Assembly: GCA_949987705.1 (NCBI GenBank)
Contig: OX465281.1
Span: 175,536,516 to 175,600,515, forward strand
Length of the DNA stretch: 64,000 nucleotides
Reading direction: 5' to 3'
DNA from: Thereva unica
Lineage: Eukaryota > Arthropoda > Insecta > Diptera > Therevidae
The first letter of the stretch is position 1, and each line of letters starts with the position of its first letter. Below the pieces are notes generated by a model, which worked only from the letters and a program-made list of their open reading frames with translations, was not told where the DNA came from and did not search any database. Made by a program: the position numbers and the translations under genes. Positions 37,901-50,186 of the stretch are shown in pieces.

Positions 37901-40126
37901 CCCACCCCTCCCAAACCAGTTCGAAGAACTGCATGGCCAATTGGAAGGCCAATTGGCAGGGGCTTATTAATTTTTTCCAGTCTACAGACTGGAATCTGTG
38001 TTTCCGGAATAGAAACGCCAACTCTGCCGCTATCCGTATCACCGGGATCATACAGGCAGGAATGCATTTGTTCATTCCCCATTCTACCAAATCTCATGAA
38101 GCCTAGGCCCAACAGATGGTTTAATCGGGAGTGTACGAATGCAATCAAAACTAAAGAAGCCGCCTTCCGAGCGTACAAGAGCTTCCCGAGTGAATCGCTC
38201 CGTTTAGAATACATACAACAAAGAAATTCTTGTAAAACCGCCATCAAGAAAGTCAAAACCTTATTTGACAACAAATTGAGAAGAAAACTCCTAAATGCAA
38301 CCTCCGGTAGCAAAAACTTCTGCTCCTTGGTAAGTTCCATCAAGAAGAATTTCACTACAACTTCAACCCCTTCCTTTATTCACAATGAGAAGGTAATAGC
38401 AGACAGCAAATCCAAGGCCAATTTATTAGCATCTATGTTCGCTTCGAATTCTTCTTCACCCGAAACTGATGTGCTACCCCCTGTTTCCAAGCGTAACGCC
38501 CATTCAATGGACAGGGTTTTTTTCAGGACTCGCGAGGTGTACAGGTGCCTCAAAGAGCTGGACCCGATAATATACCCCCTATCGTCTTAAAACAATGCGC
38601 CTCACCTTTGGCTAAACCTCTGCGCAAATTAATTTCCCTGTCATATTTCTCCGGAGTTTATCCCGACTCTTGGAAACTTGCCCATGTTCAGCCCATACCG
38701 AAAAAAGGTGATTCCAGCGATCCCTCCAATTACCGCCCAATAGCAATTACTTCTATTCTCTCCAAAACCATGGAGACGATAATCAACAAAAAGTTTATGG
38801 GATATCTAGAATCCAATCTACTCATAAACGACAGACAGATGGCTTCCGACAAAAAAGATCCACTGGCGATCTTTTAGTGTGTCTTACAGAACACCTCAGC
38901 CATAGTCTGCATGGATCCGGTGAGTCTAGTCTGGTTGCTCTGGATATCTCCAAGGCTTTCGATAGAGTTTGGCACTCAGCCCTGTTAGCTAAACTCAAAG
39001 CTATTGGAGTTGACTCACTTCTACAGAAGTGGATTGAGAGTTTCCTTTCTGGCCGTTCAATCAAAGTGGCGTCAAATCCGCATCCCACCCGATCTCTGCG
39101 GGGGTATCCCAGGGGTCAATCTTATCACCGGCCTTATTCCTTATCTTTATAAATGACCTTCTTTCAATCCCCTCCAACCCACTTGTCAGTTTCGCTGACG
39201 ACGGTACTCTACGTTACTCGTACAGCTTCGATACAAGACAGACTCATGCCAGATCCTGTCTTGATGATCGCGAACTAATGTTCAACTCTATTAATAACGA
39301 CATTGAACTCATTCTAGAGTGGGGAAAGAAGAATCGTATTGAATTCAACTCCGACAAAACCAAGTACTCTCTTATCTCCAAAACGAAGCTCAACACCTCT
39401 CCACCCTTGAGAGTGGATGGAGTTCAACTGATGGCCGACCCATCCTTACACATCTTAGGCGTGACATTAGCCAAAGACTTGCGATGGAATGACCACATAT
39501 TCCAAATCGCCAAACAAGCATCCCAGTGCTTGGGATTTCTTAAGAGGTGCAAGTTCCTCCTCCAGCCATCGTCCCGTGCTGTTATTTATAAATCCTACAT
39601 TCGGCCTCTTCTCGAATATAACTCCCTCGTTTGGGGCGGCGCCCCAATAACCACCTTGGCATGGTTAGATAAGGTGCAAAAAAGGGCGCTCAAGTTAATT
39701 GATGACGACACCGCCTGCTCCACCATCGACCCCTTGAGCCACCGTAGGAATGTAGCAGCACTGACAAAATTTTATCGCTACTATCATAGTGACTGTTCCT
39801 CCGAGTTAAATGCTCTCCTGCCTCCACGGCAATCTTATACCCGCAACACTAGATTGGCCCACTCGTCTCATTCCCTTCACCTGCAACTACCCCTTTCACG
39901 CACTCAACAAGATATGAGTTCGTTTGTTAATAGAACAACTCGACTGTGGAATAACCTCTCGCAGTCAGTATTTCCGAACTCCTACAACATCCAAGAGTTC
40001 AAACGCAGGGTTCATCACCACCTTCTTCAATACCCCCCATACCTTTTAATCCTTAACCTATACCCCCCCCCCCCCCTCATCCTCCCCCGTACTAAGCTTA
40101 CTGCTACACATTGCACCATGACGTGA
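37901..40126 (+). pseudogene. LINE B reverse transcriptase
   Basis: The linker (NRWFNRECTNAIKTKEAAF) leads to AGPDNIPPIVLKQC, WKLAHVQPIPKKGD and YRPIAITSILSKTME. After frame changes near 38575, 38870 and 39150 come VALDISKAFDRVWHSALL, LSPA-type bases and the catalytic SFADDGT region (about 39188-39208). The C-terminal ORF (39278-40126) includes IEFNSDKTKYSLIS and IRPLLEYNSLVWGG. A run of thirteen C residues occurs at about 40065-40077. Confidence 0.85.
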
Positions 40127-40250
40127 CAAATGACATGACGGACAAAGAGTGACTCCTAAGCTTAGCACTGCCACATAAAAAAAAAGCAAACGCGAATTTA
40201 GAAGTTCTTCGAGGCGCGAGTTTTGGAGGAAAATTGCTTTATATAACAAA

Positions 40251-41372
40251 ATGTAAGTTTAAATAATTCGTGTTTAAAGCATAACATTTATTGTGTCCTT
40301 TGTTTAGATATAACGGGCGTAGAATTAACCGAAAAATCCGGTATGGAATTACTTCTCGCAGAAGAAGGATAAAGGTTACAAAGGCTTTGACAATTGGTGG
40401 CAAAATATCATAAAAAACGACTATTGCGACAGAGACATGCTGGAGAACTTCCGAATGTCAAAAATGACATTCATGTATATAGTGGAAGGATTAACGCCAT
40501 ATTTGAAGCCTTCTGAAGTGTCTGTGACAAAACCATTAGCAGTTAATAAAATAGTCGCAATAGCGATATTTAAACTTGCAAGCACGGCTGAGTATCGGGT
40601 CGCGTTTGTAATGCCATCAACGAAGTGTTTTTGCCGGACCACATAGCAATGCCAACGGAAAATTAAGCTCCAAGCATTGCTGCAATGTTCGAACGGCAAA
40701 CAAAATTTGGGCCTATATTAGGGAGCATAGACGGCACGCATATTCCTATTACTCCCCCCTCTGAGCATTACAGGGATTATATTAACAGGAAGAATTGGCC
40801 TTCAATTATTCTTCAGGCTGTTGTTGGACCAACGTATTTGTTCCACTACATAAGTGTTCGCCATCCAGGGAGTGTTCACGATGCGACGGTATTAAAGGAC
40901 TCTTATATATTTAAAAACAACAAACTGTGCTGCCAAAAATATTTAAAGAAATCGGGACACACAAAATACCAGGATTTATTATAGGAGACCCCGCCTATCC
41001 TCTGTTGCCGTAGCTCATCAAAGGGTACATCTCCCCCAGAAATCCAGAAGAGGATTCCTTTAAGGCTTATTTAAGCAGTGGCCGAGTTGTTGTGGAACAA
41101 GCTTTTGGTGGATTTTGTGTAAACGAATGGAAATACATTATAAATTTGCTCCAAGTGTTGTTTCGGCATGTTGTGTATTACACAATATAGTAGAAAAAAA
41201 TAAAGATCCTATTTTGCGAAATGGGGACACAGAAGCAGAGAAACTGCAGGAGCTCTATCCACAACCCACTCAACGTACGAATACAGAGTATCACAGCCTT
41301 GATGGTGACATTATTAGGGATTTCTTAAGCCGGAATTTCCCAGTCAAGCAATCAAGGCTATATATGCGATAA
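40251..41372 (+). pseudogene. Harbinger transposase (outer element), decayed
   Basis: A likely first intron (donor AT|GTAAGT near 40252, acceptor TTTAG at about 40309) precedes frames encoding NFRMSKMTFMYIVEGLTPYL, LGSIDGTHIPITPPSEHY (first Asp), HPGSVHDATVL, GDPAYPL (second Asp region) and VVVEQAFGGF (Glu). Frames change near 40640, 40985 and 41110, and stops are present, so it is inactive. It is the HARBI1-type enzyme of the element at 36871-57286. Confidence 0.82.
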
Positions 41373-41670
41373 AAACGGTTAATAAAAATAAGATTTAATG
41401 AGTTATATTAGGGGTATTCATGGAAACCCTCGTAAATTGCGTAAACGTAGTAAACGGCATTAGTGTCATTTTTTAAATTACGAAGCTCAAAAAAATTACG
41501 CTAGTAAAAAGCAGCGTATTTGTCGTAATTTTAATTTGCGTAAATCAAAAGAATTGACTTTTCGACAACTTGTTGTTTGTGTTCTTTTTTGGATTGTGAA
41601 AGATGGAGAAATTGGCAAATATTTTTTAAAAGAAACCATGAAATATTTATCCATAAAACTTTCCAAATAG

Positions 41671-42690
41671 GTTAAACGAAATAGGATCGTTGATGTTCAT
41701 CGTTGGAGTAAGAACGAAACTACTGAACTATTGGAAGTGATTGTGGAGATGGTGAAAGACCATCCAGAAAAACTAGAAGTTGAATTACTTTGTATTTCTT
41801 ATCAATTTCTCTTTTTCATTTAGGTTCTGCATTTACAGAAACCAACAGCACAAAAATTTTATAGCCTAGTATTGTCCAAATGTAAATATCCTGGAATTTC
41901 CTCTCTGGGCGTTATTGCGGCAAAAAATAAAATACGCAATTTGAAGGAGTCATTTATTCGCGCAAATAGTTGGAAAAACCAAACAGGTGCTGGCTTAATA
42001 GAAAACAAAGAAGAGCAAACTGTTCGAGGTGCATAAAAAAGAGACATTTAAAAAGTATTTAAAAGCATTTCTCGGATATTTTAGATTATATATTGAAACT
42101 TTGTCCATATTGGGATTTACTACAAGAAATATTTGTGAGAAGTAAAAGTATCAATCCGAACCAAGTCTTTGATAGCGGTGTTGACGATGAGAATTTTAAT
42201 AGTGGCATCGTTGAAGAGGTCTCCGATTTATTTGGTTCTGAGGATGAAGACTTTTTAAAAAAAAAATAATGAGGATATACTTCCATCGAATGAAGGGGTT
42301 TCGTCCCATGACCCAAGTTTTAAACCAAGTGCAAATGTGTCTGCTGATAGTTTCATCTCATTCAAAGAACAGTTGCAAAAGGAACCAAAACGAATTAAAA
42401 AACTTTGTGCAAATTCATCCATTGAATACATTGCTCAAATTCAAGAAAAAAGAAATAAAATTAGTGAAAAGCAATTGGAAATTGAAAATGAGAAATTAAA
42501 GTTAAATAGAGAGCAAATGGAAGAAGAAATGAAATTTAAAAGGTATGAATTAGAAAGACAAATTGAGCTAAAAACAATGCAGTTGGGACAAGACAAAAGA
42601 CTAGCTAAAGAAAAAATGAAGCTAGAAATAGAAAAAGAGGAAAGGCTTCAGCGCTATGAATTGCTTTTAAAATACAAAATAAACGAATAA
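41671..42690 (+). pseudogene. Harbinger accessory Myb/SANT-like protein with coiled coil
   Basis: Exons are suggested at 41671-41779 (acceptor AAATAG, donor GAA|GTTGAA) and from 41824 (acceptor CATTTAG). They encode HRWSKNETTELLEVIVEMV, a SANT/Myb-like start, then KCKYPGISSLGVIAAKNKI. A stop and shift occur near 42034-42050, and another shift near 42268. The tail (42290-42690) is a long charged coiled coil (KQLEIENEKLKLNREQMEEE). The role is presumably DNA-binding partner of the minus-strand transposase. It is broken in this copy. Confidence 0.7.
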
Positions 42691-42912
42691 GCTGTCTTTT
42701 ATTTTGTTTTGAAGAACTATGAACTTTTTATTTGCTCATTTATTAATATTATATAAAGAAATGTTATTATCAAATCAAGTTTTTATTATTTCCATGATTG
42801 CTCTTCTTTTCATTTCGGCTTCAACATTAAATGACGTTTCCTGAAGAGATACGTTGTCGCTATCTTCCTCATCAGAATAGGGTTCGACTGCAGAAAGTTC
42901 TTCTAAAAAATT

Positions 42913-43080
42913 CTTCTTCTTCTTAAATGGCGCTACAGTCCTTGCAGGACTCGGGCCTCTTGAAGTCTCCTCTTCCAGTCTTCTCTACGTCTTGCTAGCT
43001 CTCTCCAGTTTGATATACGAAGTTTTCGTATATCTTCTAGCACGTCATCCATCCACCTATTTCTTGGTCGTCCTACTAAA
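42913..43080 (-). mobile_element. Extreme 3' end of an RTE LINE
   Basis: On the minus strand it encodes RPRNRWMDDVLEDIRKL and RELARRREDWKRRLQEA, followed by a stop and a (GAA)n tail. That is the last ~50 codons plus tail of an RTE ORF, comparable to the end of the ORF at 22149. It is a severely 5'-truncated insertion in the Harbinger transposase. Flanking A-rich bases (TCTAAAAAA and CTAAAATTAG) may be the target duplication. Confidence 0.85.
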
Positions 43081-44346
43081 ATTAGTTGTTATAATATTAT
43101 GTAAAATGCAGCAAACTAAAATCCAGTTATTGATAAAAATGTTGCTTTTTGCATTTTTAAGTGGCAATTTTAGTTCTTTTAAACTACAAAACCGTTCTTT
43201 AAGGATACCGAAACAATGTTCAATTCTAACTCGATAACGACTCAAACGTTTATTGAAAGCATTACGGTCGGTTAACGTTCCTTGCACTGCATTTGAGCGA
43301 TAGGGTGTAATTACTGTTGTACTCAATTTATACGCGCTATCTGCTGCTATCCATTGACATCCTGAAAAGAAATCTCCTGCGTTTGTATTTAGTGAGCAAT
43401 TAGTGTCAATTCGACTGTCATGGAAACTTCCTGGAGCACCGATTACTACATGAAGGATTCTTTTCTTGTAATCACACACTGCTTGGACTTTGATGGAATA
43501 TTGATGCTTCCTAGAAAAATATGATGTAGGATCTTCAGATGGTGTTTCTGCTAACTTGATCTCCGTAGCATCAACATAGCCAAATACTGATTTTTCAATT
43601 TCAAAATTGCTTTAAAAACTCTATTAGTAATTGATTGTATTGTACCCCCATCGCCTATTCCAAACAGCTTTGCAGTTTTTCTAATGGACGCTCCTTCGCC
43701 TGAGTTTCCAAGTCGATACAAAACTAGTAGAAGTTGAATTTCTGTAGGAAATTGTTTTGAACTATTTACACCTGTAAAAACTTCGTTGTTTTTAATCAGA
43801 TTTAATAGAAAATCAAAAGTTTTTCTATTGACTCTAGATACGACAGAGAATCTGTTTTCATCCAAAGTAGGAATAACATCGCATATAAATCCACGACACT
43901 TATTTACAGAGCCTCTTTCAAATTGAACGCTGTAACGGGAGGCTAATACGATCATCATATTATTCAAAAAAACCATCCAAAATTTCTTCTTCATTCTGAT
44001 CTAAAGACAACAAATTTAACTAAGGCCCCTGTGCTGAATGTCGAATCGTGATTTGTGACAAGTTTTTTGAGTTACAGAAAGTGACGTTTCAGTTCTATTT
44101 CGACTTTCAGCATCATTCATCACAGTGGCGGTTCCTCTTTGGAAGCAAAGGAAGCACTGCTTCCCTTGACCAAATAGGCAACTCAATAAAAATTAATTTA
44201 AATATATTAAGACTAGCTGGGACCCGGTGCGCCTACGCTGCACCCATAAGTCAATAGTAAACAATAAAAACCATCCACTGACTTAATATTTTTCGAGATA
44301 TGAATTTTACACAGATGAAATGCCTCAAAGAACATGGGTCTTGCGT

Positions 44347-45890
44347 CGGCCGCCATTAATCGGTATATTGAGTCTACTACATTGCTTATTGTATTCTACT
44401 TATCATACCCTTTAATTTGATACCCATGTTGAGGGGGTTGTGAAGAAAGTGGTAATCCGGCCTCTTTAGACGGCCGCCATGGATCTAAAGATATATTTTG
44501 TATACTACATTGCTTATTGTATTCTACTTATCATACCCTTTCATTTGATACCCATGTTGAGGTGGTTGTGAAGAAAGTGGTAATTCGGCCTCTTGGGACG
44601 CCGCCATGGATCTAAAGATATATTTTGTATACTACATTGCTTATTGTATTCTACTTATCATACCCTTTCATTCGATACCCATGTCGAGGTGGTTGTGAAG
44701 AAAGTGGTACCCCGCCCTCTTGAGACGGCCGCCATGGATCTAAAGATATATTTTGTATACTACATTGCTTATTGTATTGTACTTAACATACCCTTTCATT
44801 TGATACCCATGTTGAGGTGGTTGTGAAGAAAATGGTAATCCGGCCTCTTGAGACGGCCGCCATGGATCTAAAGATATATTTTGTATACTACATTGCTTAT
44901 TGTATTCTACTTATCATACCCTTTCATTTGATACCCATGTCGAGGTGGTTGTGAAGAAAGTGGTACCCCGCCCTCTTGAGACGGCCGCCATGGATCTATA
45001 GATATATTTTGTATACTACACTGCTTATTGTATTCTACTTAACATACCCTTTCATTTGATACCCATGTTGAGGTGGTTGTGAAGAAAGTGGTAATCCGGC
45101 CTCTTGAGACGGCCGCCATGGATCTAAAGATATATTTTGTATACTACATTGCTTATTGTATTCTACTTATCATACCCTTTCATTTGATACCCATGTCGAG
45201 GTGGTTGTGAAGAAAGTGGTACCCCGCCCTCTTGAGACGGCCGCCATGGATCTAAAGATATATTTTGTATACTACATTGCTTATTATATTCTACTTAACA
45301 TACCCTTTCATTTGATACCCATGTTGAGGTGGTTGTGAAGAAAGTGGTAATCCGGCCTCTTGAGACGGCCGCCATGGATCTAAAGATATATTTTGTATAC
45401 TACATTGCTTATTGTATTCTACTTATCATACCCCTTCATTTGATACCCATGTCGAGGTGGTTGTGAAGAAAGTGGTACCCCGCCCTCTTGAGACAGCCGC
45501 CATGGATCTAAAGATATATTTTGTATACTACATTGCTTATTGTATTCTACTTATCATACCCTTTCATTTGATACCCATGTCGAGGTGGTTGTGAAGAAAG
45601 TGGTACCCCGCCCTCTTGAGACGGCCGCCATGGATCTAAAGATATATTTTGTATACTACATTGCTTATTGTATTCTCCTTAATATACCCTTTCATTTGAT
45701 ACCCATGTTGAGGTGGTTGTGAAGAAAGTGGTACCCCGCCCTCTTGAGACGGCCGCCATGGATCTAAATATATATTTTGTATACTACGTTGCTTCTTGTA
45801 TTCTACTTATCATACCCTTTCATTTGATACCCATGTCGAGGTGGTTGTGAAGAAAGTGGTACACCGCCTTCTTGAGATGGCCGCCATGGA
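44347..45890. repeat. Minisatellite, 128-bp unit, about 12 copies
   Basis: The phrase GATACCCATGT recurs every 128 bp: about 44419, 44547, 44675, 44803, 44931, 45059, 45187, 45315, 45443, 45571, 45699 and 45827. Two unit types can be told apart: 'T' (GTTGAG...GGTAATCCGGCC) and 'C' (GTCGAG...GGTACCCCGCCC). Their order is T T C T C T C T C C T/C C, i.e. mostly a 256-bp two-unit higher-order repeat with one hybrid. The unit is related to Helitron modules at 7900-8060 and 22370-22560. ORFs through it are by-products. Confidence 0.95.
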
Positions 45891-46039
45891 TCATTTTAGT
45901 TTCAATAGCGTCATGGCCTACCTTTTGTTTGACAGCTGCGTAAATTTGAAATTTTCATTAAATGTAATGATTCAATTTAATGACAATTTTACATTTGTCA
46001 AACAATAGGTAGGCCATGAAGCTATTGAAACTAAAATGA
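45891..46039. repeat. Near-perfect 43-bp inverted repeat (foldback, 149 bp)
   Basis: Left arm 45891-45933 starts TCATTTTAGTTTCAATAG; right arm 45997-46039 ends CTATTGAAACTAAAATGA. The arms differ at about two positions around a 63-bp AT-rich loop. It directly follows the last minisatellite unit. No target duplication was found, so it may be an inserted foldback element or part of the Helitron. Confidence 0.85.
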
Positions 46040-46229
46040 AGTGAAAATTCCTAAAATTACCATTTTTTTGGATTTTGCAGCTGTTTTTTTGGTTAAAGGT
46101 ATAAAAAATAGCCTACGACCTATTCTCAGACCTACCAAATATACACAAAAAATTTCATGCAAATTGGTCAACCCGTTTCGGAGGAGTACGGTAACAAACA
46201 CTGTGACACGAGATTTTTATAGATATAGA

Positions 46230-47329
46230 TTATTAGAAGAAAAATCTTAATATATTTCCTCCTCTGGAAACACTAAAGATGCAATGTCCAGATTTTTTTA
46301 TATAAAATGTACAATTGAAATTTATCATCCTACTGTTAACAAAGAGTAAAGCGTTAGCCACGATATGAGCGCTGAGTCACAGAGTGGCAAATACAAAAGT
46401 GCCTCTCACCGCTCTTGTAGTGACCGAGACCTTACACAGCATGGGGAAGCTGTAATATCGCCAGCTTCTTTGCCACGGAAAATCAACGTGAAAACTCCAA
46501 CACATTCAATTAAATTGAACTCACACACGCGCAAAGGTTTGCGTTGATACAGTGCCCTTAGAAGCTGAGCTTAACGCAGCTTCTTCGGAGCCGAACTGTG
46601 GGATACGAGAAGTCGAAGAGAGAGAAATTTTCTGTATCCACCATGTACTCTTTGTTTTCTTGGTTTCTTTTTCTGGTAATCTGTTGTGGCTTTGAGCAAT
46701 ATTAAATTTGCTCTTAAAATTTTGCTTCGAAATTTTGTTTTTGACTCTTCTTAAAATATGAATTTTCGTTTGTATATTGAGTCAAGAAAAAAGAGATCGA
46801 AGATAGTTGAAGTTTCTCTTTATCTTTTGTGGGGTGGCAGGCAGTATATAATGAATATAAGCTGAAAACTTTGTAGCTTCCATTATATTTGTTAAGATTC
46901 TCTTTAAAGATGATTCCTTTAGAGAATATTTTATGAATTGTATTTTCGAGTACGGGTTGCCTGAAGTGTTTTTTTTGCTAGGAGAATGTAATGACGGTCC
47001 GGGGTGGTGTAGGGGGTGTATGAGAGGTATTCAGGGTTTTATTATTAGTATGTTTTTTAGATTTTGAGCAAAATTATGCATTTATATGAAAAATTAAACG
47101 ACATTAAAGATGTAGTTGTAGTTTTTAAACGTTTTTTTTGACGCGTTATATCAAAAGAATCTGAAATAAGGCGCAAAACGTCCTCTAGCAGCGAAACTAT
47201 TTCAAAAAAATTGACGAAAAAATGAAAAAGTTCACGATTTGTGATTTCTTTTTTTTTTCACTTAAAAGCTTAAAAATTTTTCTTGTTCAAAAAAATGCAC
47301 AAAAGAACCTAAATTTAAAAATAAGAAAG
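46230..47329. other. hAT interior, noncoding
   Basis: No gene was recognised. Contains short T/A homopolymers and a GC-richer patch at 46340-46620 with no recognisable protein. It belongs to the hAT body up to the start of LINE C near 47330; that boundary is not sharp. Confidence 0.4.
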
Positions 47330-47717
47330 AACCGCGATAGTTGTGTTGTGATCAATGTGTACTGTCCTAATTTATTCAATCCAGACATAGCTGCTGAGTT
47401 TTACAATCTTGTCTCTAGCCTTTCTCGCCGCTATGAGAATATAATTGCTGCTGGCGACTTTAATGTTGATCTGTTGAAAGCTAACACACGTGCGAACACC
47501 CTCAGACATTTTCTTGAATCTCTGGATTTACATGTTTTAAATCAACTCCCAACTTATCTGCACTGTCTAAACCCGTCCCAACTTGATGTTCTTACTGCTA
47601 CATCCATTGATTCAGTGTTAAAATTCAATCAAATCTCCCCTCCTAGCTTTCTTGATCATGATATCCTATTCCTCTCTTCTCGTTTTGATTTTCTTCCCTG
47701 CTCCGCACCTTCCTCCT
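47330..47717 (+). pseudogene. LINE C endonuclease, C-terminal part
   Basis: Reads SCVVINVYCPNLFNP, NIIAAGDFNVDLLKA, NQLPTYLHCLNPSQLDVL and SPPSFLDHDILFLSS, the last ~125 residues of an APE endonuclease. The GDFN and DHD residues are present. The N-terminal half is absent. Confidence 0.82.
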
Positions 47718-47718
47718 T

Positions 47719-47752
<34 letters not shown>

Positions 47753-47915
47753 GGCAGACTAGAGGCTTAGGGAAAGTCCCTTTGTACTGTCGACAATCTA
47801 TTTTTTTTCCCGTATACACCGTCGAACAGCAGCTCTAGCCGGAAGATAGAGAGAAGAGAGAGAAAGAAGAGAGGAAGGAACTGTCACAACCTGGCTGTGA
47901 TATTTTTATTCCACC
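47718..47915 (-). mobile_element. Poly(T)-headed retro-insertion of unknown family
   Basis: About 28 T residues (47718-47747) followed by TGGCAGACTAGAGGCTTAGG and a purine-rich GAGAGAAGAGAGAGAAAG stretch. LINE C coding sequence resumes at about 47920. This looks like a minus-strand SINE or a truncated LINE 3' end, with poly(A) at left when read in reverse. No family recognised. Confidence 0.55.
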
Positions 47916-47993
47916 AACTCTCAACCATTTCGCGTATCTTATCGCGATTATAGGAATGTCAGTTCTGACCTGCTTTCTGAAGTCGCATCCTCT

Positions 47994-50186
47994 ATGCCCT
48001 GGAGTGTTATCTACAACACAACTTCTGTTGACACCAAAGTCGATATCTTGACCTCATTCATTTTATCTGCTTATGATCAATGTGTACCCCTTATTACAAG
48101 AGCACGTAGTCCCTCCTCTCCTTGTCCCTGGCTCTCTCGTGAAGTCCGTGACCTTATAATTCAGCGGGAGCTCTTGTATAGACGCTATCGCAGGACTAGG
48201 AATCTCAGTTACCGTAATGACTACAAACAGCTTCGAAACCTCATAAATAGCAAGGTTAAATCTTTGAAGCGTGAGTACTTTTCTCGTAAGCTTGACCCAA
48301 AAATAAATTCTAAAGAGCTTTGGGCTAATCTTCGTTCGCTGGGCATTCATGCTCCTGCGGTAGTCCCGTTTGAGGCTGATGTGAACCTTCTCAATTCATC
48401 TTTCATTCAGTCTACCCCTACCTCTGCATCCACCTCCTTTCCTAGTCCTTTCTGCTTTGACTCACTTAGTTCTGATGGTTTTAACTTCCGCTGTGTCGAC
48501 TCGCTTGTGTCGAAAAAGCATGCCGTTAAGAGTGCGGATGGAAGGCTGCTGTGCAGCGACGAGGAGCAGCTCCAAAGATGGAGAGATTATTTCTTCGCCG
48601 CCCTGAATGGCTCACTCACACAGGAACCTCAGGAAAACAGCAACAATGCACAGCCGATAAGAATCAACACCCGGGCCCCATCCAAGACGGAAATAGTAAC
48701 CGCAATTCATGCGATGGCCAATGGTAAAGCAGCTGGAAAAGATGGCATCCCGCCAGAATTGTTGAAAGCCGACTCAAGCCTCATAGCAGATGCGCTTCAG
48801 CCAATCCTCGAATTAGCATGGAACACCTGCACCTTTCCGGAGGATTGGACGGAAGGTATCATAGTCAAAATACCCAAAAAGGGGGATCTAACAATATGCG
48901 ACAACTGGAGAGGCATCTGTCTATTATCTACTGTGGGTAAAATCTTGTCTCACACTATACTATCAAGAATAAGAGAGGCAGTAGATCAAACGCTTAGAAG
49001 GCAGCAGGCCGGATTCAGGAAGGGCCGTTCATGTATAGATCACATCAACACCTTAAGAATAATAGTGGAACAGTCTACTGAATTCCGATCCCCCCTTTAC
49101 CTTGCTTTCGTAGATTATGAAAAAGCGTTCGACTCGGTTAATAGGAGCTTTATATGGCAGGCATTACGGCGACGTGGACTGCCGGATAAGATAATAGAAT
49201 TGATAAAAGCCCTATACAACAATTCCAAATGCAGAGTTCTCCATAACGGAAAATTATCCGACAGCTTTGAGGTGAGCTCAGGAGTACGACAAGGATGCTT
49301 ACTATCCCCATTACTATTTCTTATAGTAATAAATGACATTCTTGTTGGCGCTCTAGATAGTAGAACAGGCGGCATACAGTGGGGTTTGCTAGATCGCCTT
49401 AAGGACCTCGACTACGCAGATGATATCTGTTTGCTGGCCCACAGACATCAGGAGCTAAAAAACATGTTAAACAATTTGGCAACAGAAAGTAGTCTAGCAG
49501 GCTTAAGGCTGAATCCGAATAAAACCAAAGAAATGCGGATAAATGCAAACACACTAGAACGAACTGCGCTGAATAACCGTGACGTGGAACTGGTAGATAA
49601 ATTCTGCTACCTCGGTAGTATTATTACCGAAAATGGTGGTGCAGAAGAAGATGTCAGTTCCAGAATAAATAAAGCACGAAGCGCATATGCATGCTTGTTC
49701 CGCATATGGAGATCAACGGAGATCTCAACCAACACCAAATTGCGGCTGTTCAACTCCAACGTTAAGGCAGTTCTTTTATACGGTTGCGAAACATGGAAAG
49801 TCACCCAATTCATCACAGGGCGCCTACAAGTCTTCATAAACAGATGCCTACGTCGTATCCTAAAAATCCGCTGGCAAGATAGAATTTCAAATGAAGAGCT
49901 ATGGCGCCGTGCCGGCCAAGAAAAGATAGACGACCAAATCAGGCGAAGGAAATGGAATTGGGTTGGCCACACCTTGCGACGCGATAACGAAAATCTAGCC
50001 AAACAGGCCCTTGACTGGAACCCGCAAGGATCCCATCGAGTTGGAAGACCTAGAACAACTTGGAGGAGAACCCTACTAGCAGAGGCCGCAACTACTGGGA
50101 GATCCTGGTCAGAGCTAAGAGCTGTCGCGCAAAACAGAGTCCGCTGGAGGGCAACTGTTTCCGCCCTATGTCCCACGAGGGATTAA
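47994..50186 (+). pseudogene. Chimeric 730-aa ORF: LINE C linker fused to RTE reverse transcriptase
   Basis: Residues 1 to about 166 belong to the LINE C linker (PWLSREVRDLIIQRELLYRR). At 48507 the frame passes without a break into the inserted RTE (KHAVKSADGRLLCSDEEQ). It then gives the RTE RT: GKAAGKDGIPPELLKAD, QAGFRKGRSCIDH, FVDYEKAFDSVNRSF, SGVRQGCLLSPLLF, LDYADDICLL and the C-terminal WNPQGSHRVGRPRTTW. The RT domain itself is intact. The fusion results from the insertion and is not a domesticated gene as far as the sequence shows. Confidence 0.85.

Larger units (their letters stand above)
36960..40187 (+). mobile_element. LINE B: CR1/Jockey-group LINE inside the Harbinger
   Basis: Endonuclease then RT on the plus strand, ending in a poly(A) tract at about 40177-40187. 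Its 5' boundary is near 36960, where Harbinger subterminal sequence ends, and is uncertain. The frame is broken several times. It is separate from LINE A, since the RT motif spellings differ. Confidence 0.8.
44213..46229 (-). mobile_element. Helitron with internal minisatellite, 2.0 kb
   Basis: Minus strand begins TCTATATCTATAAAAATCTC (46229 leftward) and ends CAGCTAG (44213). Flanks are A at 44212 and T at 46230, the Helitron AT target. A hairpin-forming sequence (GTGC...GCAC with GC/GC inside, 44227-44243) lies about 10 nt before CTAG. The first ~180 bp carry phrases GTGTCACAGTG and GGTAGGTCTGAGAATAGGTC. No coding capacity. Most of its length is the 128-bp array. Confidence 0.87.

Noticed and set aside
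42337..42690. Stand-alone coiled-coil host gene
   Set aside because: It lies within the Harbinger ends and follows a SANT-like region in the usual accessory-gene position, so it is assigned to the transposon.
44347..45890. Regular repeats as a CRISPR array
   Set aside because: Units are contiguous 128-bp tandem copies without unique spacers, in a eukaryotic Helitron.
44593..46008. Repeated 60-77 aa ORFs beginning MYSTYHT or similar
   Set aside because: They arise from the 128-bp minisatellite. The unit length is not a multiple of three, so the frame cycles and no continuous protein exists.
46365..46547. 60-aa ORF in the hAT interior
   Set aside because: Short, no domain, and surrounded by noncoding transposon sequence.
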